In this document: piece by piece, positions 52,405 through 60,806 of the stretch
Layout of the letters: each line of letters starts with the position of its first letter
Position numbering within the stretch: the first letter of the stretch is position 1
Source: VXNE01 sp965208745
GTDB lineage: Bacteria > Pseudomonadota > Gammaproteobacteria > Pseudomonadales > Azotimanducaceae
Assembly: GCA_965208745.1 (NCBI GenBank)
Contig: CBDBPN010000004.1
Location: forward strand, 1,674,001 to 1,738,000
Direction: 5' to 3'
Length of the DNA: 64,000 nt
Position numbers and translations under genes: made by a program
The notes under the pieces: generated by a model
Told to the model about the DNA's origin: nothing
The model's database searches: none
What the model saw: only the letters and a program-made list of their open reading frames with translations

Positions 52405-52483
52405 GTGTCCCTTCTCCGATGGGTGGTTTCGTACCGGCCGACAGCATATGAAGATCGGCCGCCAAAATCGAACCGGCAGGCCG

Positions 52484-53119
52484 TTACATGTTCGCTCTGG
52501 CCGCGTCTTCCCGGGCCTGGGCGCGTTCGAAGCTCGGGCGTTCCTGCACGCGCTCGACCAGGCCGACGACGTTCGCGTAGTCCTGCACCTGAAAGCCCGC
52601 GGACGCGGCCGTCGTCACGAGCCAGCGGAGGTACACGTCCACGATCGACCACTCGGCGCCGTACCACCAGTCGTTGCTTGCGAGGCGTTCGTCGACCCGG
52701 GTACAGACGCCGTGCAGGTACTCGTGCCCCTTGGCCTGCACGCCGCTCGGGTCACCGTCCGTGAAGCGGATAGGCATGCGGATCTGGCGCACCATCGGAT
52801 GCACCGTGGCGGAGCACCACACCAGGTCCGAGACCTGCCGCGCGCGCTCCATGGGGCTCGTGACCTCGGGCAGCAGCTTCGCTTGGGGGGCGATGCCATG
52901 GAGGAACGTCAGGATCGAAGGGTTCTCCGTGAGCACGTGGTCGTCCGCCGCGAGAGCGGGGACCTTGCCGTCCGGGTGGATGGCCAGGTACTCGGGGCGC
53001 TTCTGTTCGCCCTCCATGATGTTGATCAACTGGTCGTCGTAGTCGAGCCCCGCTTCCTCGAGCGCGTTCATGGTCACGCCCGAGCAGGCGAAGGGGCAGT
53101 GGTAGAGCTTGAGCTTCAT
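52484..53119 (-). CDS. Glutathione S-transferase family protein
   Basis: 211 residues. The N-domain has LYHCPFACSGVTMNALEEAG, HPDGKVPALAADD and ENPSILTFL; the C-domain includes WSIVDVYLRWLV. A beta/omega-like GST, possibly a glutathionyl-hydroquinone or conjugate-cleaving partner of the dehalogenating GST upstream, which typically needs a second GST to reduce mixed disulfides. It is 13 bp after that gene. Confidence 0.9.
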   Translation of the reverse strand: MKLKLYHCPFACSGVTMNALEEAGLDYDDQLINIMEGEQKRPEYLAIHPDGKVPALAADDHVLTENPSILTFLHGIAPQAKLLPEVTSPMERARQVSDLVWCSATVHPMVRQIRMPIRFTDGDPSGVQAKGHEYLHGVCTRVDERLASNDWWYGAEWSIVDVYLRWLVTTAASAGFQVQDYANVVGLVERVQERPSFERAQAREDAARANM

Positions 53120-53132
53120 GGGGACTCCCGTT

Positions 53133-54188
53133 TCATCGTGATCGCCGGAACATTTCCAGGACAAAGCGAATGGTGGCACCGAGCCCGGACATCTCCGGGA
53201 CGTGGGGCGACGGTGGGTACGCGCCCGGCCAGTCGAGCGCCCCCGCGCGGAACGAGGGCCTCTCGAACGCCCGCTCCACGTATCCCCGCACCCGGCGGCG
53301 GGACGCATTCTCCTCCCAAGCGCCGCCGATGCCCAGCCATTTCATGCGGAAGAGGCTCACGGTCCACATGACGTCCGCCATGGTGAAACGCTCGCCCAGG
53401 GCCCAGGGTCCGGCGTGGGAGGCGAGTTGGTCCTCGAGCTCCGCCACGTGCGCATCCATCGCCCGGTGCGCTTCCCGCATGCGGTCGGCGTCGAGCATGA
53501 AGTCGGCGCCACCGGCTTCCTTCGCGATCTTGCTGTCGTAAGCCGCGGTCAGCTTCTCGTCGCCGCTCGTCTCCGCCTTCAATCCCTCGATCGCGGCGAT
53601 CTTCTTGGCATGCACGCCGGCGATGTTTCTGCCCAGCGCGGGCGGCCGTACGTCGCCGTCCGGGTGGGCACCGTAGAGCACGGCCACGTGCGGCGCCTGG
53701 TCGACCAGGGCGATCTGGACGCCGACCTCGTTGGACAAAGCCTCGGGGATGAGGCGCTCGCCCTCGCTGTGCTCATCGATGTATGCGCAGATCCTCGCCG
53801 AGTCGACCACGACGCGTTCCGTCTCGTGGTCCACCAGGGTCGGAACCACGCACGCATCGAACCCTTCGGTTGTCATGGAGGACTGGCCCGTGTAACCGCT
53901 CGCCAGCACCGCGTCCGGGGCGCCCTCGAGCCGCAAGCGGACGTACCCCGGCATGTAGCACTCCGGCGCCTCGGCCTTGCGGATCATCAGATTGAGATCG
54001 TGGGAGTGGTACGGGAGCCGCTTCTCGGCCAGTACGGTGCGCACCTTCATCGAGCATAGCGAAGGCGCTGCATGGTACAGCTCGAAGCGCGGTTCTTGCT
54101 CGGATCCCGCCTCGCCGTTGACCAGCCTGTTGCGATACCTGCTGGTGAACGGCTCGTTCGCCGCGGCGACCAGTTCGCTCAGGTTCAT
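53133..54188 (-). CDS. LinD/PcpC-like GST, probable hydroquinone reductive dehalogenase
   Basis: 351 residues, much closer to LinD (2,5-dichlorohydroquinone reductive dechlorinase) than to ordinary GSTs, judged from remembered sequence: FELYHAAPSLCSMKVR (active Cys45 in SLCSMK; PcpC has SICSMK), GYTGQSSMTTEGFD, VVPTLVDHETERVVVDSA, PHVAVLYGAHPDGDVRP and FTMADVMWTVSLFRMKWLG. Such enzymes replace ring halogen by hydrogen using two glutathiones. It overlaps the monooxygenase gene (ATGA), which suggests that hydroxylation and dehalogenation act in sequence. The actual substrate is not known. Confidence 0.85.
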   Translation of the reverse strand: MNLSELVAAANEPFTSRYRNRLVNGEAGSEQEPRFELYHAAPSLCSMKVRTVLAEKRLPYHSHDLNLMIRKAEAPECYMPGYVRLRLEGAPDAVLASGYTGQSSMTTEGFDACVVPTLVDHETERVVVDSARICAYIDEHSEGERLIPEALSNEVGVQIALVDQAPHVAVLYGAHPDGDVRPPALGRNIAGVHAKKIAAIEGLKAETSGDEKLTAAYDSKIAKEAGGADFMLDADRMREAHRAMDAHVAELEDQLASHAGPWALGERFTMADVMWTVSLFRMKWLGIGGAWEENASRRRVRGYVERAFERPSFRAGALDWPGAYPPSPHVPEMSGLGATIRFVLEMFRRSR

Positions 54189-55906
54189 GACGTCTCTCCG
54201 TGGGCGCCACGCACCCGGTTGACGATGAGGGTGGCCTCCGCGGGCGTCGGGTCCGCGTTCCCGCGCCACGCCACGTGCTGGTCCGGGCGGACCAGCACCA
54301 GCCGACGCTCGTAGAGGCTCGCCGCGTGCGCATCTTCGATGTGCACGACGCGGGGGGGGGGGGGCAGGCCCACCTCCCGCGCGGCGTCGTCGAGGGATGG
54401 GCAAGGGCCGCCGCCAAAGCTCAGCAGGGTGAACCCGCGCCCGAACGTGTCGAAGATCGGACGCCCGTCCGGGAGGAACACGTTGGGCGCGCGGGCTCCC
54501 GGCCAAGTGCCCGGCACGTCGCGCTCCCACTCGTAGTCCGGCGCCTCGCCCCGCTCGTGGCAGACGATGGGCGAGTCGTCGTAGCGGTAGCCCCACTCCA
54601 GGCCCCACGCCTCGTTCTCCAGGTTGCCCGCGTCCTTGATGAACGCGCCGACTTCCAGGCGTTTCGCCACCCCTGCTTCGCTGTCCTCGTGCAACAGCGG
54701 GTCGTACTGTCCGGCGATCTGGAAGCGCACCGCCGCGTGCCTCGCGGAACCGATGCGCACCCGGGCCGCGACGTGGCGGCGCTCGATCTCGTATGCCTCG
54801 AAAAGTGCCGGGGCGCCCCATCCGTCGACGTTCGCCGCCAGCACCCAGGCGAGCCCCATGGCGTCGCAGAGGCCGCTGTTCATGCCATAGCCGCCCGTGG
54901 GAATGAACTGGTGCGCGGAGTCGCCCGCGAGCCAGACGCGTCCGGCGCCGTAGCTGTCGGCGAGGCCCAGGCGCGGACCCCAGGGGTTCGCGACCTGGAT
55001 CTCGCACTCGAACTCGCAGCCGAGGAACTCGAAGAGGATCTCCTTCGGGTCCCGGTGCTCGGGATCCCGTATCGCAGGCATCGGGATATGCACCGTCCAG
55101 GTGTCCCGATCGTTCTGCGAGATGATCGACCAGCCCATGGGCGACTGGATATGCCACGCCTTGCCGAAGCGCTCGAAGAGATCGAGCTCCGGCGATGTCC
55201 AGTGGATCATGAACATGCGGCGCACCCGCTCGGCATCCTCCGGCGGCTCGCCACGGGCGGTGTCCAGGTAGTTGTGGTGGTCGTCGCCGGCCGCCGCGTA
55301 GTCGGCCGGGGTGATGGTGTTGACGGGAATGCCGAGCGTACCGCGGGTGACGCTGCCGGCGCCGTCGCAACCGGCCAGGTACCGTGCCCGCACGCTTTCG
55401 GTCTTCCCCGTCCCGGTGTGGCGGATCGTGGCCGTCACGCCATCGTCGTCCTGGACGAACGTCTCGAGCCCCCAGCCGAAGCGCACGGTAACGTGCCGCG
55501 ACACGGTTTCCAGCACGCCCTTGAGTACCGGCTCGAGTTGCACCTGCGAGATGCGCATGCTCGGCTCCGCCGCCATCGTGCCGTCGTTCTTCTCGCGGAG
55601 GAGCCGGCGCATCTCGTTGACGCTCGGGTAGTCGAACCGGGTGAGCTCCCGCCCGGCCAGGTTGTCCGCCCAGATCACGGACACCGGGTGGTCTTCCGGC
55701 ACCGCCTCCGCGCGCAGCTCGTCAATCACCCCGAGGCGCCGGAACAGCTCCATGCTGCGGCCGTTGGTGATGTCCATCTTGGGGTGGCGGGTGGTGGTCG
55801 GGTTGCGTTCCACCAGCACGGCGTCGATGCCGTGGTAGTCGAGTTCGAGGGCGAGCATCAGGCCGACGGGTCCGCCGCCGGCGATGAGGACGGGGGTCTG
55901 CTCCAT
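54185..55906 (-). CDS. FAD-dependent aromatic monooxygenase (PheA/TfdB/PcpB type)
   Basis: 573 residues from the ATG at 55906. FAD dinucleotide motif IAGGGPVGLMLALEL (8-22), the second FAD motif VWLAGDSAHQFIPTGGYGMNSG, and a C-terminal thioredoxin-like domain (VVHIEDAHAASLYERRLVLV). Family members hydroxylate phenols, including chlorophenols, with NADPH and O2. The gene holds a run of 13 C (coding strand; 54352-54364), encoding four prolines, where slippage would switch the frame and remove the C-terminal domain. It lies between the dioxygenase and the LinD-like gene in one operon. Confidence 0.92.
   Translation of the reverse strand: MEQTPVLIAGGGPVGLMLALELDYHGIDAVLVERNPTTTRHPKMDITNGRSMELFRRLGVIDELRAEAVPEDHPVSVIWADNLAGRELTRFDYPSVNEMRRLLREKNDGTMAAEPSMRISQVQLEPVLKGVLETVSRHVTVRFGWGLETFVQDDDGVTATIRHTGTGKTESVRARYLAGCDGAGSVTRGTLGIPVNTITPADYAAAGDDHHNYLDTARGEPPEDAERVRRMFMIHWTSPELDLFERFGKAWHIQSPMGWSIISQNDRDTWTVHIPMPAIRDPEHRDPKEILFEFLGCEFECEIQVANPWGPRLGLADSYGAGRVWLAGDSAHQFIPTGGYGMNSGLCDAMGLAWVLAANVDGWGAPALFEAYEIERRHVAARVRIGSARHAAVRFQIAGQYDPLLHEDSEAGVAKRLEVGAFIKDAGNLENEAWGLEWGYRYDDSPIVCHERGEAPDYEWERDVPGTWPGARAPNVFLPDGRPIFDTFGRGFTLLSFGGGPCPSLDDAAREVGLPPPPRVVHIEDAHAASLYERRLVLVRPDQHVAWRGNADPTPAEATLIVNRVRGAHGETS
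54352..54364. repeat. 13-base homopolymer (G on plus, C on coding strand)
   Basis: Thirteen G in a row inside the monooxygenase coding region (LPPPPRVV). Tracts of this length are prone to slipped-strand mutation and to sequencing error. Confidence 0.9.
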
Positions 55907-55917
55907 GATCGCGAGGG

Positions 55918-56853
55918 TCAGCCCGGTGGTTGCATCCGGGCGCCCCACTGCACGCCGAGCAGGGACTGGATGGGCATCAGGCCCGGCGCCTGCGTGCTGT
56001 CGAAGAGGTCGCCGTCGGTGAAGTGCTCCATGACGTTGCCAAACGGGTCGTGCCAGTAGTCGAACACCTGGCTGCCGAGGATGTGCTTGCCGATGCCCCA
56101 GTTGTGGCTGTAGCCCCCCTCCTCCAGGGCGTCGTGGCCGAGCATCAGGTCGTCCCAGTCGTGCACCTCGAACGCGGCGTGCTGCATGCCCGTTCCCGGG
56201 CCCTGCAGGAGAAAGAGGGTGTGGTGGTCGACCGGCATGTCGCCCCGGTCGCACCGCATGAACGCGCCGATGACGTTTTCCTCCGGTCCCGCGTGGATGG
56301 CATCGGACGTCAGGAAGCCGAACCGCTCCTTGTACCAGGCCTCGCTCTCGCGGAAGTCCTGGACGAACAGCACGCAGTGGCCGAGGCGCTTCACCTGCGA
56401 CGGACGCGTCTCGAGGCGCACGGGTTCGCGCAGGCGCACCCGGGCGGTGCCGGTGTTGATGGGCGGGCGTTCCTGCGGCGCGCTTGGCGCCGTCCGCTCC
56501 CAGCCCTGGATCGCGCTTACCTCGTACCCGTTCGGATCCGTGAACCGCGCCCGCCGGCCGCCCCCCGGCGCCTGGATGTCCTCGATCTCCGACGCGCCGG
56601 GGACCGCCGCGAGCGCTTCGAGGTCCTCCGGACGCTCGACCTCGAAGGCGACGCCGACGAAGCGGTTCTCACCCTGTTCCGCGACGTGCTGGTACGGCGC
56701 GCCGTCGGTGCCGCTGCTGTAGAGCACGGCGCGGCCATCGTCCGTGGTCGCCCGTGTCGAGGTCATGCCAAACCGGGCGATGAACTCGGACAGACGGTCC
56801 AGATCCTCCACCGCGAGGTGGACGTAGGCGATATCGATGGCCCTGGCGGACAT
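55918..56853 (-). CDS. Extradiol ring-cleavage dioxygenase, VOC superfamily
   Basis: About 311 residues with two VOC repeats. The catalytic C-terminal half shows metal ligands LGHCVLF (His), GMQHAAFEVHDWDD (His) and FGNVMEHF (Glu), plus DHHTLFLL, as in BphC/2,3-dihydroxybiphenyl dioxygenases that open catechol rings. I chose the second ATG (56853), which has GAGGG six bases upstream; the first ATG (56859) lies only one base from it. First gene of the operon down to 49845. A motif shared with 48398-48423 lies upstream. Confidence 0.9.
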   Translation of the reverse strand: MSARAIDIAYVHLAVEDLDRLSEFIARFGMTSTRATTDDGRAVLYSSGTDGAPYQHVAEQGENRFVGVAFEVERPEDLEALAAVPGASEIEDIQAPGGGRRARFTDPNGYEVSAIQGWERTAPSAPQERPPINTGTARVRLREPVRLETRPSQVKRLGHCVLFVQDFRESEAWYKERFGFLTSDAIHAGPEENVIGAFMRCDRGDMPVDHHTLFLLQGPGTGMQHAAFEVHDWDDLMLGHDALEEGGYSHNWGIGKHILGSQVFDYWHDPFGNVMEHFTDGDLFDSTQAPGLMPIQSLLGVQWGARMQPPG

Positions 56854-56874
56854 GAGCATCCCTCGTTGGCGCTG

Positions 56875-56892
56875 CTAAATTTGTCAGCAAGC
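56875..56892. promoter_or_regulatory. Half-site like the 48398 palindrome, upstream of the dioxygenase operon
   Basis: CTAAATTTGTCAGCAAGC against CTAAATTTGTTGACAAGT at 48398-48415: the first ten bases and CAAG agree. A -10-like TATTAT (minus strand, about 56899-56894) lies just upstream of it, so a bound protein would sit near the start of transcription. Confidence 0.45.
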
Positions 56893-56950
56893 ATAATATC
56901 TTGATCCCCTGTTGGACAGGGGGGAGCGGAGGGTGGGGGTGCGGAGAAGG

Positions 56951-57274
56951 TCAGGCCAAGCCTAGAAAGACGGCGATTGCCCGGTTGAGCCTGAGGAGAT
57001 CCGCGGGGGCCAGGCGGCCGATGCGTTCGCCGAGCCGGGTCCTCGGAACGGTGGTGATCTTGTCCACCATGAGTCGCGAGGTCAGTCGCAACCCGTTGTG
57101 GTCGTCCGGCTCGGTCACCAGGCGGAACAGCGGCGCTTCAGTCGCATCCGTCGTGAACGCGCAGACGCTCACCGACGCGGTCGCGTCAAACCGGTCGTCC
57201 TGAACGACTACGGCCGGTCTTGGCTTGCCGACATATCCGGTGCCGGACAAGGTCCAGACTTCGCCGCGTCTCAT
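56951..57274 (-). CDS. mazF: MazF/PemK-type endoribonuclease toxin
   Basis: 107 residues with the usual MazF start RRGEVWTLSGTGYVGKPRPA and VVVQDDRFDATASVSV, then DKITTVPRTRLGERIGRL. Members cut mRNA at short motifs when the antitoxin is lost. Its start overlaps the antitoxin stop (ATGA). Both genes look complete, unlike the other toxin-antitoxin pair of the window. Confidence 0.9.
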   Translation of the reverse strand: MRRGEVWTLSGTGYVGKPRPAVVVQDDRFDATASVSVCAFTTDATEAPLFRLVTEPDDHNGLRLTSRLMVDKITTVPRTRLGERIGRLAPADLLRLNRAIAVFLGLA

Positions 57275-57504
57275 TCCGAACCATCGTCCGATACGGCGTC
57301 GATAAAAGCCTGATCCAGATCGGCATCGGGGCTCTGCGCGACCGCGAGCGACTGGCGATGCGCCTCCACCCGAAAGCTCGCCGAGCGGGTGTCGGGCACC
57401 CAGATCTGAATCGGCCGCAGACCCGCGGCCCGCATCCGCGCCCGATAGCTCCGTACCCGCTCGCGCACCTCGTGCGGTCGCGAGGATGAGTCATCGGTCG
57501 TCAT
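57271..57504 (-). CDS. mazE: MazE-type antitoxin
   Basis: 77 residues: RVRSYRARMRAAGLRPIQIW, VPDTRSASFRVEAHRQSLAV, then an acidic tail (ADLDQAFIDAV). This is the antitoxin type (MazE family/DUF3018) commonly paired with such MazF toxins. A perfect 14-bp palindrome 21 bp upstream of the start is the likely autoregulatory operator. Confidence 0.88.
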   Translation of the reverse strand: MTTDDSSSRPHEVRERVRSYRARMRAAGLRPIQIWVPDTRSASFRVEAHRQSLAVAQSPDADLDQAFIDAVSDDGSE

Positions 57505-57524
57505 CGCGCTCTGCCCTGGAAGTT

Positions 57525-57538
57525 CGTTACATGTAACG
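57525..57538. promoter_or_regulatory. Palindromic operator of mazEF
   Basis: CGTTACATGTAACG is a perfect 14-bp palindrome just upstream of mazE, where toxin-antitoxin complexes usually bind to repress their own promoter. Confidence 0.6.
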
Positions 57539-57579
57539 TATCTCCGAGACTGCCGGCCGTCAACCCTGGTCCGTCGAAG

Positions 57580-58374
57580 TCACTCGATGGGCGAAAGCAA
57601 CTCCAGAGCCGTGACCAACTGCCGCACGCCGTGCGACTTGGTTTCGTTGAAGACGTTCCCCCGCTCGGCCCAGCGGTGCAGCGAGGCGATGTCGAGCCTG
57701 GCGCACTGCGGCCGTACGCTCCAGGTGACGCGGGCCGGCGAGCAGTTGCTCTGATCGTAGGACGGTCCCGTGGTCGAACCGCGAAACACGACCGGCTCGC
57801 CGGTGGTCGCGGGAATCGACTTCGCCTGGTGCCGGCCGTCGACCACGTTGCCACCATAGGCCAGCGTGGTGAAGTCGAGCGCGTCCGCGTCGTTGACCAC
57901 GAGGAACACCTGCGTTTCCACCCGCAACAGGGGGGCGTCACAGCCTTCCGGGACGCAGGCCCCGAGTCCTTCGCCCGGCGTCGCGGCACAGGAGGTATGG
58001 ACCCAGTGCACCTCGATCGTTTCGCCCGGCGCGACACCCCCGTAGGCCCCGGGCGCCGGTGCAACATCCGCCTCGCCGAGGTCCGGCGTCTCGTTGCAGG
58101 CGAAGCCTCCGTCGTCGGCGTCGCTGACGAAGATGCCGAACCCCGGCCCCTTGTGCTCGGCGTTGGTGTGCGTGTGGATGTTGCAGAGGTTCATCTCGCC
58201 GGGCGCCGGCGCAAGCGGAAACTGCTCGGTGTTCAGGCCCGTGACGCTGCCGATGTCGCGCGGCGTCTGCGGACCCATGTCCACGCAGAGCGCGCCGCCC
58301 GTCTCCGCCGCCAACGCGCCCAGACCGCCGGCCACCGCGGCCAGCGCACCACTCAACCAGCAGGCAACCTTCAT
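57580..58374 (-). CDS. Delta-class carbonic anhydrase, exported
   Basis: 264 residues from the ATG at 58374, behind AGGAG, with a signal peptide (LSGALAAVAGGLGALAAE). The sequence matches delta-class carbonic anhydrases as I know them: CNIHTHTNAEHK (64-75; His67, His69, His74 as zinc-ligand candidates), ETIEVHWVHTSC (119-130), LRVETQVFLVVNDADALDF. These catalyse CO2/bicarbonate interconversion and were first known from diatoms. Many Cys (at least eight) suggest disulfides in the periplasm. Single gene, convergent with mazEF only by neighbourhood. Confidence 0.82.
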   Translation of the reverse strand: MKVACWLSGALAAVAGGLGALAAETGGALCVDMGPQTPRDIGSVTGLNTEQFPLAPAPGEMNLCNIHTHTNAEHKGPGFGIFVSDADDGGFACNETPDLGEADVAPAPGAYGGVAPGETIEVHWVHTSCAATPGEGLGACVPEGCDAPLLRVETQVFLVVNDADALDFTTLAYGGNVVDGRHQAKSIPATTGEPVVFRGSTTGPSYDQSNCSPARVTWSVRPQCARLDIASLHRWAERGNVFNETKSHGVRQLVTALELLSPIE

Positions 58375-58481
58375 GGAGCGTCTCCTCTCTCCGTCCACCC
58401 AGGCCCGGCCATGATCCCTCAAATTGCCGGCGTCGGGGCAACAATGCGTATCATGCACTCTGGGCCATCCGGGGACCGGAC

Positions 58482-59597
58482 ATGGGCGACTACTTCAGCG
58501 ATGGCGCGCGACGGGCGCATGCACTGCCCAATCGCGGCCCGCTCGAGTTCACCGAAGACGGGCAGCCGCATCCCGACATTCTCGAGGCCTACTGGCGCTA
58601 CGGGTTCTACGTGCTCGAGGGCGTGATCGACACCGATGAGGTCGAGCGCCTGGTGGCGGACTTCGAAAGCGTCATGGCACGCGCTCCTGCGCACGAGGGC
58701 GCGGAGCTCGATGCGCAGGGCAGACCTTCCATCGATCAGGCGTTCGAGCGCGCCACGTTTCAGTTCGCGAGGCCTCTGAGCGACCCGATGGGCGCCACCG
58801 ATGCCGCCGGCGGTCGCTACCCCGTCAGGATGACCGAGTTCGAGGCACCCCCGGACGCGCCCGAGCAGGTGGTGCTGCAGATCAGCGGAAGCCTGCAGAT
58901 TATGGACGCCAACCTCCGGCTGTACGGGCACCCGGGACTGCTGCGTGTCGCCGAAGCGATCAACGGTCCCGACTTCGTGCCCTTTACGGATGCCGTGTGG
59001 GTCAAGCCCGCGCACTATGGCGCCGCGGTGTCATGGCACCAGGACGGGCTCACCCACTGGGACAGTCCCGACCTCGATGCGGGAACGCACGGCTTCAACT
59101 TCATGGCGCAGTTGTATCCCACCAATCCGATGAACGCGCTCTGGATCGTTCCGGAGAGCCACGACAAGGGCAAGGCCGACATCCGGCAGTTGATCGCGGA
59201 AAACGGCGGCTCCGACCGGCTCCCCGGCGCCGTGCCCCTTCTGTGTGCCGCGGGCGATGTCGCCGTCTGCAGCCGACAGATGGTGCACTGCTCCTTCCCC
59301 AATCGATCGGGCGAGCCCCGCGTGACGTTCGTCTTCGGCTTCCACCGGCGCGCCTCGGTCGAGGGCGTACGCGGATGGAACTTCCGGGGCCGGCAGCCGG
59401 CTCTGTACGACCATGAACGCATTCACGGCCGCTCCCGGATCATCCAGCTCGCCATCGACGCCCGTCAGCAGCGTTATCCCGACGAGACCCCCTACCTGTA
59501 TCGACCCATGGCGCCGGAGGCGGACTCCCTGCGCTGGTCACCCACGACCCGCGAGACCGTGCTCAAGAACTACAATCAGCTGGATCTCGGGATCTGA
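58482..59597 (+). CDS. Phytanoyl-CoA dioxygenase (PhyH) family protein
   Basis: 371 residues. Metal motif WHQDGLTHW (His-x-Asp) and distal VHCSFPNRSGEPRVTFVF with the 2-oxoglutarate Arg. It differs from the two PhyH proteins at 16-18.7 kb in length and motif form, so belongs to another branch of the family. Single gene divergent from the carbonic anhydrase with 107 bp between starts. The substrate is unknown. It is the last high-GC gene before the composition drop. Confidence 0.88.
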   Translation: MGDYFSDGARRAHALPNRGPLEFTEDGQPHPDILEAYWRYGFYVLEGVIDTDEVERLVADFESVMARAPAHEGAELDAQGRPSIDQAFERATFQFARPLSDPMGATDAAGGRYPVRMTEFEAPPDAPEQVVLQISGSLQIMDANLRLYGHPGLLRVAEAINGPDFVPFTDAVWVKPAHYGAAVSWHQDGLTHWDSPDLDAGTHGFNFMAQLYPTNPMNALWIVPESHDKGKADIRQLIAENGGSDRLPGAVPLLCAAGDVAVCSRQMVHCSFPNRSGEPRVTFVFGFHRRASVEGVRGWNFRGRQPALYDHERIHGRSRIIQLAIDARQQRYPDETPYLYRPMAPEADSLRWSPTTRETVLKNYNQLDLGI

Positions 59598-59894
59598 CGA
59601 ACGCGCTTGCTCCTTCGCATTTTCTTGGCATCATCGTAATCCCATTCGTTGCCGACGAAGGAAAAGGTTGACGCTGACCAATCAGCTATGTGATCGTGGA
59701 TGGGAGCCATCTTGTTCAAGGCCAATCAACTCGTACTGGATAGAGTTTAATAGCAACTGCCTCTATGAGTTAGAGAACCGGAAGATTAGCGTCTGTCAAT
59801 GGGCGAGATGACTACATGTCCATCTTCTCTCAGCTCGGGCTAATCGAATTCAAGCAATCCGCATAGCTTTCGCTTTTGTTGAGTTGAGTTGACG
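59598..59894. other. AT-richer intergenic DNA, no gene seen
   Basis: About 300 bp with clearly lower GC than the DNA on its left, with many short stops in all frames. It marks the start of the lower-GC segment. I see no RNA gene or repeat. Confidence 0.6.
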
Positions 59895-60671
59895 ATGGGA
59901 ATGCTCGAGGGAAAGGTAGCGATAGTCACTGGAGCCGCCAGTGGAATGGGAAAAGCCATTGTCGGACGCTATGTCATGGAAGGCGCAAACGTCCTGATAA
60001 CGGACATTTCCGAGGAAGCCGGGAAAGCCCTGTCTGCAGATCATTCGTCGCAAACATCGTTCTTTGCTCTAGATGTTAGCGACGAATGGCAGTGGCAAAC
60101 AGTCGTCGAAGAAGCCCTGTCGAAATGGGGACGGATTGACATTCTTGTGAATAACGCCGGGATAGCTCAGCTTTCCACGCTGTCAGAGATGTCACTGGAA
60201 GACTATCGAAGGATCATAGACGTAAATCAGACCGGAGTGTTCCTCGGGATGCGCGAATGCATTCCGCATCTGAAACGGGTCGGTGGCGGCGCAATCATCA
60301 ACAACTCATCGATAGGTGGCGTTGTAGGTCAAACTGGTTTTGGTGCGTACAATGCATCTAAACACGCAGTGGTGGGCATGACCAAAGCTGCCGCATTGGA
60401 GCTCGCCTTCCACAACATTAGAGTAAACGCGGTGTTACCTGGCGGAATAGACACTCCGATGGGTGCGGCGACTCCAGGAAGCGAGAAACTAGACCTCGAC
60501 GCGAATACCGCTACCTACCCAATGGGGAGACTCGGTAGTGTCGACGAAGTGGCTGGCTTGTTTGCGTTTCTTGCGAGCGCAGACGCTTCCTACATTTCCG
60601 GTGCTGCTATTCCCATCGATGGGGCGTGGACCGCTGGAATAGTGATGCCCCTAAAACAGGAGTTCAGATAG
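59895..60671 (+). CDS. SDR family oxidoreductase
   Basis: 258 residues from the ATG at 59895. Classical SDR: TGAASGMGKAI cofactor loop, NNAGIAQ, NNSSIGG with catalytic Ser, YNASK, and an end similar to 3-alpha/7-alpha hydroxysteroid-type enzymes (SYISGAAIPIDGAWTAG). Its codon use is much less GC-rich than the neighbours, so it is probably acquired. The facing TetR gene at 60807 may control it. Confidence 0.92.
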   Translation: MGMLEGKVAIVTGAASGMGKAIVGRYVMEGANVLITDISEEAGKALSADHSSQTSFFALDVSDEWQWQTVVEEALSKWGRIDILVNNAGIAQLSTLSEMSLEDYRRIIDVNQTGVFLGMRECIPHLKRVGGGAIINNSSIGGVVGQTGFGAYNASKHAVVGMTKAAALELAFHNIRVNAVLPGGIDTPMGAATPGSEKLDLDANTATYPMGRLGSVDEVAGLFAFLASADASYISGAAIPIDGAWTAGIVMPLKQEFR

Positions 60672-60806
60672 TGTAGGTTGCTGCTTTCGGGGATTTGACG
60701 GAAACAGTCGCAAGTGAATCCTGAGGAGAGGATTGTCGGGGCCTTCGGCGCAACACAAACTAGGGAGCGGGTCGGCAATAACCCCTGCGGTCGGCGCGAA
60801 TGGGGC

